The notes under the pieces: model-generated
Told to the model about the DNA's origin: nothing
Databases searched by the model: none
What the model saw: the letters and a program-made list of their open reading frames with translations, nothing else
In this document: positions 57,307-64,000 of the stretch, piece after piece
Layout: each line of letters begins with the position of its first letter
Position numbering within the stretch: position 1 is the stretch's first letter
Program-made: the position numbers and the translations under genes
Source of the DNA: Eumeta japonica
Lineage: Eukaryota > Arthropoda > Insecta > Lepidoptera > Psychidae
NCBI GenBank assembly: GCA_005406025.1
Contig: BGZK01000003.1
Location: 124,001 to 188,000 of the forward strand
Direction: 5' to 3'
Length of the DNA: 64,000 nt

Positions 57307-60300
57307 AATATAAAAACTACATATATTGTTAATGATAGGAACAAAAATAGCTTTTCAGAAAAGAAACCTATTAAAATTACAAGTTGTTTTTGTATGAGTT
57401 AGACAAATTTATCCGTCATTTTAATTTTTATTTTATTTGACTCGAATATTAAGCAACGATATTTTAATATCTCACTGCAAAATCTGTAATATGGGCATAT
57501 TATTTAATCTGTCTAATGCTTGTTTTAGAGGTTCATCATAGACTTAATAATCAAACTAGACCAAGTACTCTTAAAAAAATGGCCAGTGACTGATAACGGT
57601 CAAAGACTGATAACGAGAACAAAGACTATTTGTCCTTTTCTTCGATGCCATCGACTCCTGGCTGGCGTCGACTCAATGGACGCCAAAAAACCTTCCACTA
57701 TTAGGTAGTTTTTAATTAATATTGCACATGGTCAATACAAAAAAATAGAACGAAATCGACAATTGTCTAACGTATTTTTAAATGTGGTTCAAAAACTATT
57801 TGTGCGGCAATTATATAAATATTATTTATTCTATGAAATAGAATAAATTTAATTATTAAAAAAATATAAATATTTTTCGAATATTTACTATTTAAATAAA
57901 TACGAAATTAATAATTAATAACTTTAAATGCATCATTAAAATGGATCAAAAATGTCTACAAACATTAATGCGAATAAAATATAAATATGTGACATAAAAT
58001 AAAAGATCACAAATACAATTCGCTACTCACTGGTAAAACGCAAAACATTACATCTAAATTTAAGAATTTGCCGTGAATATGCAACATAAAAGGAAATCAA
58101 TTTGACATGAGACCTACATACAATGAAGAGTTTGCCAATTTGTAGATAATAATTCACCCACAGAACTCCAGTTATGAATTAATGAAAGTTAATTAAATAT
58201 CAAAAATAAGAGCAGGCGTATCAAGAATGTTCATTTTAGGAGTACCTAAGATTAGGTATCCTAGTATTAAAGATTCATAATTGCCTCATTAATGGGCATC
58301 CATCATTAAATTTTCTTTGTCCGTTACCGTTTCAAAAAAAAGGTTTCATTATAAAGATATTAATTAAGTACTTTTACAATTTACATGAATAATGACGTAG
58401 GCAAATACGTAGACTTTTACTCGTATTAATTTATTAATAAAAGTTTTTCGAATATGTATAATTATGAAAAGTACGGATATTCATTTATATATATATACAT
58501 TCTCTTATACAAAATTTACAAAACTTGTCTCTTTTCATGTTTTGATTTCATGCAAATAACTAAAATAACCTAAGAGCGTTTAAATTTTTGAAGGCGTTGA
58601 GAAATCTACCATATTACCTTCTATACCTACTAATACCGCCATATCGTTTAACATACTTGTTAAGCGAGGTACACTTATACAAGCTTTTATATAGCATTTT
58701 TTAACTTTTTCTATTGAAATAACATATGAATATGCGAAAAGACACTAAAAATCAATTGTACCTAATAACATGATAAGCAAAACCATGACGAGTTTAATAC
58801 CGACTTCTTTGTGAAAATGTATGGTATAATTTATCCAGCTAATGTTTTGGTTGGATGTGATTTCCGTACCGTATACAAAGAAACAAAATGGTGAAGAAAC
58901 AAAATCTTTCAAGGTGGTAAGATTCATTCGCCATTCACTTCACTGCCATTCCTTGGAACTGCGCCAAAGACGTTTTCGCACTCCAAACAGCGGCGATTCG
59001 TTGTGGTCTTTTCGTAGCTTGGTTATAATCACATACGTTGTGTCTACGATGGAAAAACATGGTCTTCCTCGGAGAACAGTTGGAGAAAACGCACGGCGCT
59101 TCTGAAAGTGACTTAGGGTCACAAAATGACGAGTTCTCGTAGGTCGAATGTTTTTTGTTTGAGGGCGTCCGACCTGCGCTCGCTCCGGTGCGCATGTGTC
59201 GGTAGTTGTATTAGTTAGCGGAGGGTATCAATTCATCTCAATAATTGATTCAGGATCGATCAAAAAGTCTGTGACACATTCATAGAGTCTACGCGTGTCT
59301 CGTGAGGTCTAAATGTGATACTGTCTCTTTGGCTCATTTAACCTCTATAATGTGTTTTTGTATTTATGAGTAAAGTTTATATTGTACTTATTCCTGGTTG
59401 ATCATTAAGTTGTATTCGTAAATTAACAAGAAAAAAAGCCATGAATCCAGTAATAGTTTTCGAAAGAACATTATAACCTTCAGTGACTATATTTTTTTTA
59501 CATAGGTACCTACGCAATTTAATGCTTGACTTTTACTGTATTTAAATAAGTATTTGTAAGCATGTACGTAATTAAAAGCGGACGGAGTATTGGTAAATAA
59601 CGATTGACATCCCCTAAACTAAGTCAGCCCGGTTTAAACCTGCGTGTATAGACATACATATTGTATATTCCGATCGATATAGTGTTTTATGTACGACTCA
59701 TATCTAAGTATGTTCACCACGCAGAAAACCTACCGTCTGACGTCGATGATCGATTGTCATTATGCTATTATTTTCGTCACATTCACGATTTTGACGTGCT
59801 ATATAATATTCCACTATTCTTCTTTATAAATTCAATTTCAGAAAGCAATGATAGCTGTCCCAAATATCATTCTAAAAAAGGCATTTTAATTTATCAAAAA
59901 AACTGGGCAAAATTTTATTTATATGTTCATGTTCCGTCTGCTCAATATATGTAGCTTGCTGTCATGCAATGCTCTGGCAAATGCTCAGCAATATTTCGTC
60001 CGTATATTTTTACGTCAATATTTAAAATTATTTGAGTAGTATGATGATACGATTTGTGATTTATTTATATTATACTTGAAAAGTATTTTATCGTGCTACA
60101 GTGTGGATGTACTTATATAATGTGAGCGAATAAAATTCTAAATTAATGAAAATAAATTATTCATAAATTATACTTCAAAATGTTGAAAACTTGCCAAAAC
60201 AATCACGGCCGCTCACTACCGCGAACTGATTTTAATTCCAGTCGGGTATTACCGCTCGTATAATAAGCAATCTCATTTCCATTTAATGTTTGATTTAGCC

Positions 60301-60456
60301 ATGATTTTAGCTGAAGGTAAGTCTCGAGTCGAAAGTTACACGTTTGCTCTATTTAGCAGTTTAATTATTTTTTATTACATCCGAAATTAATACATCCATG
60401 TTATGCTAGACGAGGAACACGCCGTTCTGAACCGTTCTACATCAAGTTTTATCACA
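57307..60456. other. AT-rich intergenic sequence
   Basis: 58940-59220 is less AT-rich, with short frames on both strands (for example GLPRRTVGENARRF) but no recognisable family or splice structure. The 97-codon frame 59661-59951 has no recognisable family. No gene is supported. Confidence 0.35.
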
Positions 60457-60762
60457 TCAGTCGCAGGAGACGGTAACTCGAACGGCGCCCGTCCGTTGCC
60501 GCTGAAATTCAGGAATCGAATCTGAGTCGCTCTCGACGCCCAGAGACGCGTGTTTACCAACCAGAGATTTATCTTTTCCGAGCGTTGGGATTGTGTTTGC
60601 CGTCTCACTCGACGATTTCTTCCGAATTTTGCAGTGAGGAGACGCGATGCGGCGATCGCTTCGTATGGATGGTGCGATATCGCGAAGGCTGTATGTGATC
60701 AAATTATACACGCAATAGTACACGTTGAAGCGATTTACGAAGATGAGCGATTTGTACTGCAA
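60457..60762 (-). CDS. Weak coding candidate, Ser/Asp-containing
   Basis: An open minus-strand frame of 101 codons whose second half is well-mixed: KIRKKSSSETANTIPTLGK, DKSLVGKHASLGVESDSDS, IPEFQRQRTGAVRVTVSCD, stop. The GC content of this part is higher than its surroundings. The first 25 residues look AT-driven and the true start, if any, may be at a splice site. No family recognised. Could be an exon, a promoter-linked CpG patch, or chance. Confidence 0.2.
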   Translation of the reverse strand: MQYKSLIFVNRFNVYYCVYNLITYSLRDIAPSIRSDRRIASPHCKIRKKSSSETANTIPTLGKDKSLVGKHASLGVESDSDSIPEFQRQRTGAVRVTVSCD

Positions 60763-60786
60763 CTTCTGTGTGCATATGTCACGTGA

Positions 60787-61288
60787 AAAAGAATTATATA
60801 CATCTTTGTATGGCGTTATCTGTTGAAACGTCTTTTTATAACGTTAATTATGGCATTTGACATGGGTCTATGATAAATATGGGATTCAGTGAGGCGGCGA
60901 CGTCTTGAGCCATTAAAAAATTGTCCAGAGGCAGTTTTAAAAGATTTTATGAAACACAGGAAGTTTAATACGCCGCATATGACAATCGCAAAGGAATGCC
61001 AAACAAAATTTAAACGAACTATTTGTACATAAATTTATAAGCTTGGGAAACAATGGTATGCAAGTTTTAATTATTTGGTAAAACCAGATTCTTTTCAAAA
61101 AAGGTATACAAAAAAAAAACTATTTGAATTGGTGCACTCTGTTTTATCTACAATTGATAGGTACGGTAATAACACCATACATCAATAATAACTTGTATGA
61201 TGTAGATACTGTAATACAAAATTTTTAGTGGTATTTGACATGAATAGCGAAGGTTTTTAATAACAATGATGAAACTAATTTTTTTTTT
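60787..61288. other. Intergenic sequence
   Basis: Nothing recognised. Confidence 0.3.
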
Positions 61289-61650
61289 ACTAGTTTTCGC
61301 TTGTGGCTTAGTCCGCATTGATATAGAATTTTCCTAATGTTTTTATCTTTTGTGTCCACCGATCCCGTTGATCCGTCGGTTATATTGATCCCGGTTGGGC
61401 TTTCGACTTAATTCTAATAGAATGATCGCCGAGGATCGTATACTCCTCGATCTGAAAACATACGTATTGCTACTAAATTATTTTATTATAAAGCGATCTC
61501 CCTTCCGATTTTGACTCCGGTCCCTGTTCTGCTCCTGATTTTATTCTCGGATTATTCGATTTTTCTTGGAGGTAGTTGTTACCAATTGGCTTAAAAAAGT
61601 AAGGCATTCATTCTTTATTCAAGTTTGTGAAGCCGCGGGTAAAAGCTAAT
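61289..61650. mobile_element. Non-autonomous repeat with imperfect inverted ends
   Basis: Left end ACTAGTTTTCGCTTGTGGCTT (61289-61309) is imperfectly inverted at the right, where GAAGCCGCGGGTAAAAGCT reads on the minus strand AGCTTTTACCCGCGGCTTC (61629-61647). The body shows the GATCCC/GGTCCC word pattern (CCGATCCCGTTGATCCGTCGG, GACTCCGGTCCCTGTTCTGC). Heads of the same kind are at 21445 and 44187. No coding capacity. Confidence 0.5.
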
Positions 61651-61900
61651 ATATAATTAAATTTGCCAGATGAGGTATTTCATGTTTAATAAAAATATAG
61701 TTATGTAAATCGGTCTAGTGATTTTCGAATTATGAACGGATAAATGAACAGACTGACAGACGTATAAACAAAAAGAGACCTTCTATTAAGTATGTAAAGA
61801 AGGATAATGGCTTAAGCCCAGCCCCGAGCCCATGTATTCAGGATCTATGTCGTAATGACTCTGACTTTGATGATTCTCCTATCCCTCGTCATGCGTTTTC
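61651..61900. other. Repeat tail and flank
   Basis: 61740-61790 contains GAACAGACTGACAGACG and AAAGAGACC, a LINE-type tail. The remainder is flank to the coding fragment that follows. Confidence 0.35.
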
Positions 61901-62230
61901 TTAATGCTTCAGCCTGCCTGTTGTGAGCTCTCGTGTTACGTCATCTGAACACGGGGAGCACCTAACTGACACATTTTGGTTGAACACCCGCTGCTGCCGC
62001 CGCGATAGTAATCGACCGAACATTTCCTTGGCCGTCGATGGTCTTTTAGAGCTACTCAAATCTTTCGAGGACCACTGTGTCTCTTCAGCTTCATCCGCTG
62101 ATCCTTCATAGAGGTCCAAGTTGAAAGCCCTTGTTATTTGATCCTCAGATGAGTTGGGGTCCGAATCCACGATCGATGATTCGAATGACGACGGGACTCC
62201 CATAAAAGTCCAAAAACGCAAAGTACGCCA
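61901..62230 (-). pseudogene. Orphan coding fragment, acidic/Ser-rich, frameshifted
   Basis: The minus-strand frame (62221-61904) reads FMGVPSSFESSIVDSDP, NSSEDQITRAFNLDLYEG, SADEAEETQWSSKDLSSSK, RPSTAKEMFGRLLSRRQQRV, FNQNVSVRCSPCSDD. Just before its stop, a one-base shift opens QAEALRKRMTRDRRI. Further on, a third frame gives HYDIDPEYMGSGLGLSHYP. These well-mixed passages look like a real protein with indels, so I read it as a broken copy of a gene or of a transposon protein. No family recognised. The first residues of the open frame may not be the true start. Confidence 0.4.
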
Positions 62231-62989
62231 TGTTTGAAAAACATTCTTTTTTTACTTGAAAAGATTTAAAGAAACCATGAGAATTTGACATCTCCCTTTC
62301 ATGTTATTGTGTTACTGCGTTACAAAATTAATCTGACAAAATTAATCAACTGTTAAATCAATAGGATTCTCACGAAATTGGGTCAAAATAGTAAATACTA
62401 GCTTCATTTAATTACACACTGCCTATTAAAACTGGTGAACATTCCCTAACAAAGTCTGCTTTTGATAACTGCGTACGCAAGAGCCCTTATTCTAAACTAA
62501 ATAAGTTTATTTTTGTTAAATCAAAAATATCTTTATTTTGTAGGTAATGAAATTACACTTGAAATACGTCATTAATAAATTCTTTTCGAGATTACCATCC
62601 ATTTCAAATACTGATTCATCTTCAGAGGAATGGGCAAGAAACTTAAAGTTTGCTCTTCTTACTCATCGATACAAAGGCTTAGTAATTAATCATTTAGTCA
62701 ACATTTAAAAATAATGTGAAGTAACCTGATAGCCGATTAGTTCAATCCCAAGGGCTTTTTTCATTAAGATATTCCGACACATATATAGCCCTTGCCATAT
62801 AACTTTTTTTTAACGAAACGTTTAAACTCAGCTGTTGCACGTTGATGTTTCGTTTCTCTTATTTTCTAAGCAGTGGAAAGATCTCGCTTGGATCAAAAAA
62901 TAGACAGACGGATTGCTAATAAGCAATTTCTGTCCCCAAAGTAGTTAGACCCCAATAACACGATTCTTTTCAACAGTGTATGACGACAC
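62231..62989. other. AT-rich intergenic sequence
   Basis: Nothing recognised. Confidence 0.3.
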
Positions 62990-63250
62990 GCCTGCAACAT
63001 GTATTAACATGCAGCATGCAACCCACCGCTGACCCTCGAATCTGCCTCTCCACTACGAATCTCTATCCAAATGATTGAACATTGATTCCAGAGGATTGAC
63101 AGATATCGAACACCTAAGCAAGTGTTATTTATTTTTATAATCATGTAATTCCGCTAACTGTTAAATTGTAAATTCTACGTACGTTTCATGCCAACAAGAT
63201 TCGAGGGTCAGCGGTGGGTTGCATGCTGCATGTTAATACATGTTGCAGGC
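62990..63250. repeat. Perfect 54-bp inverted repeat with 153-bp spacer
   Basis: Left arm 62990-63043 starts GCCTGCAACATG and ends CCTCGAATCT. Right arm 63197-63250 is its exact reverse complement (starts AGATTCGAGGGTC, ends TTGCAGGC). The arms contain GCATGCTGCATG-type words and are far less AT-rich than the spacer. Outward, GACG appears a few bases from each arm, but no clean target duplication is visible. It could be a young MITE or a recent inverted duplication. Confidence 0.85.
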
Positions 63251-63420
63251 AAGCGTCTACTATGGATTTCCGCGAATTAACACCTCACACAATACAATAG
63301 TGTAATGACGGTCAGTAAGCTTAGTGAGATATGAATGTTTGCTTATGGTTCATAAGTTCATAGAAAGCCACTTTGTGGAGCGTCAATCGTTGCAGAGAAA
63401 AACTCAATTCACTTATACTT
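63251..63420. other. Intergenic sequence
   Basis: Short flank between the inverted repeat and the mariner; nothing recognised. Confidence 0.3.
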
Positions 63421-64000
63421 GGGGCGCACTGAAAACTTTTGGAATGAATGACAAAAAATTACTATAATTGGTCAAAAACAGATTTATCGTTTCTTAAAAT
63501 ATTTTCCGCTTTTTCATATGTATAAACCAATTTTGAAAACATTTATGCTGCTCCTCCTGGTGACCTCGGAAACATGTTTATCATACTTTTCGACAACCTC
63601 TACTTATGATCACAAGGTGCCATATGGCGACTGTATGCAGGATTGCTCATAAGTTCAACGTTTTTCACCTTCAAAAATTTGTTTATCTGTTTGGCCGCGT
63701 GAGAACTGGCATTATCGTGGTGCAATATGATACGACATTTACGGTTATTTCTACGGAGTTTGTCAATAACTTCTGGCAAAAATATGGTCGTGTAGTAATT
63801 ACTGTTCATGGTACGATAATTCTTTAAAGCCAAAATGGCCATTTTTCCAATTTTATTAAAAAAAAGAAGGTATCATCCGCTTAGAGACTTGCGCACCACT
63901 TTGGTTGGTTTCGGCTCATCTCATCATAGACCCATATGGTCAATTGCTGTTTTGTTTTGGGGTCGTAGCAATAAGTCCATGTTTCGTCACCTGTTACTGC
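63421..64000 (-). mobile_element. Mariner element, 3' half, cut by the window edge
   Basis: The terminal repeat GGGGCGCACTGAAAACTTTTGG begins at 63421 and matches that at 32031. On the minus strand, from the edge inward, the fragments read VTGDETWTYCYDPKTKQQ (64000-63950, first catalytic aspartate), then the open stretch 63842-63600 with LPEVIDKLRRNNRKCRIILH, HHDNASSHAAK (second aspartate) and NVELMSNPAYSRHMAPCDHK (third aspartate, APCD). It then has frame-shifted VSEV..  C-terminal remnants near 63560. All three aspartates can be seen, but the frame is broken near 63600 and 63850, so it is not active as it stands. The N-terminal half lies beyond the window. Confidence 0.85.

Noticed and set aside
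58935..59195. 86-codon minus-strand frame and overlapping plus-strand frame
   Set aside because: Both arise in the same less AT-rich patch and neither shows a family, a start context or conserved features.

Overview
This window looks like nuclear DNA from an insect, most likely a moth or butterfly. It is AT-rich, has almost no long open reading frames, and carries one spliced host gene in 64 kb. Most of the rest is old, broken transposable elements. The lepidopteran assignment is inference: several dispersed repeats here (SINE-like copies near 27.8, 39.5 and 51.3 kb; elements ending in an inverted GGGTTCCGTAC / GTACGGAACCC pair near 35.8 and 55.1 kb) match families I recall as common in Lepidoptera. 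No search was run. Layout, left to right. (1) 0.6-1.6 kb, minus strand: an intact two-exon gene for a DMAC2/ATP5SL-like mitochondrial protein. The 73-nt intron was placed by hand and gives a continuous 285-residue frame. (2) 3.7-6.9 kb: a GC-rich block with two diverged tandem units, leading into a decayed ORF1 (gag-like) of a Jockey-type non-LTR retrotransposon. (3) 8.1 kb: a 223-bp pogo-like MITE with TA duplications. (4) 11.3-18.3 kb: a complete but dead BEL/Pao LTR retrotransposon, with 170-bp LTRs, a GTCCC target duplication, a TGGTGACCCC primer site and a polypurine tract. An antisense internal fragment of an R1-type LINE lies between pol and the polypurine tract. (5) 19-30 kb: sparse sequence with two abutting perfect hairpins, a mariner fossil and a SINE-like copy. 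(6) 30-45 kb: tandem repeats, mariner fragments, a mariner split by another repeat, and a MITE-like element containing (AT)18. (7) 45-64 kb: a candidate orphan exon, a foldback MITE, a nearly full-length dead mariner, another mariner fossil, a second pair of abutting hairpins, an orphan coding fragment, a perfect 54-bp inverted repeat, and a mariner that runs off the right edge. The window holds one probable housekeeping mitochondrial gene in a transposon-dense intergenic region. No multi-gene system is visible. The least explained structures are the perfect short-loop hairpins that occur side by side at two loci, the 54-bp perfect inverted repeat, the antisense LINE fragment inside the BEL element, and the short splice-flanked coding segments at 45.6 and 56.4 kb. 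All coordinates were read by hand and element edges without an exact repeat boundary are approximate.
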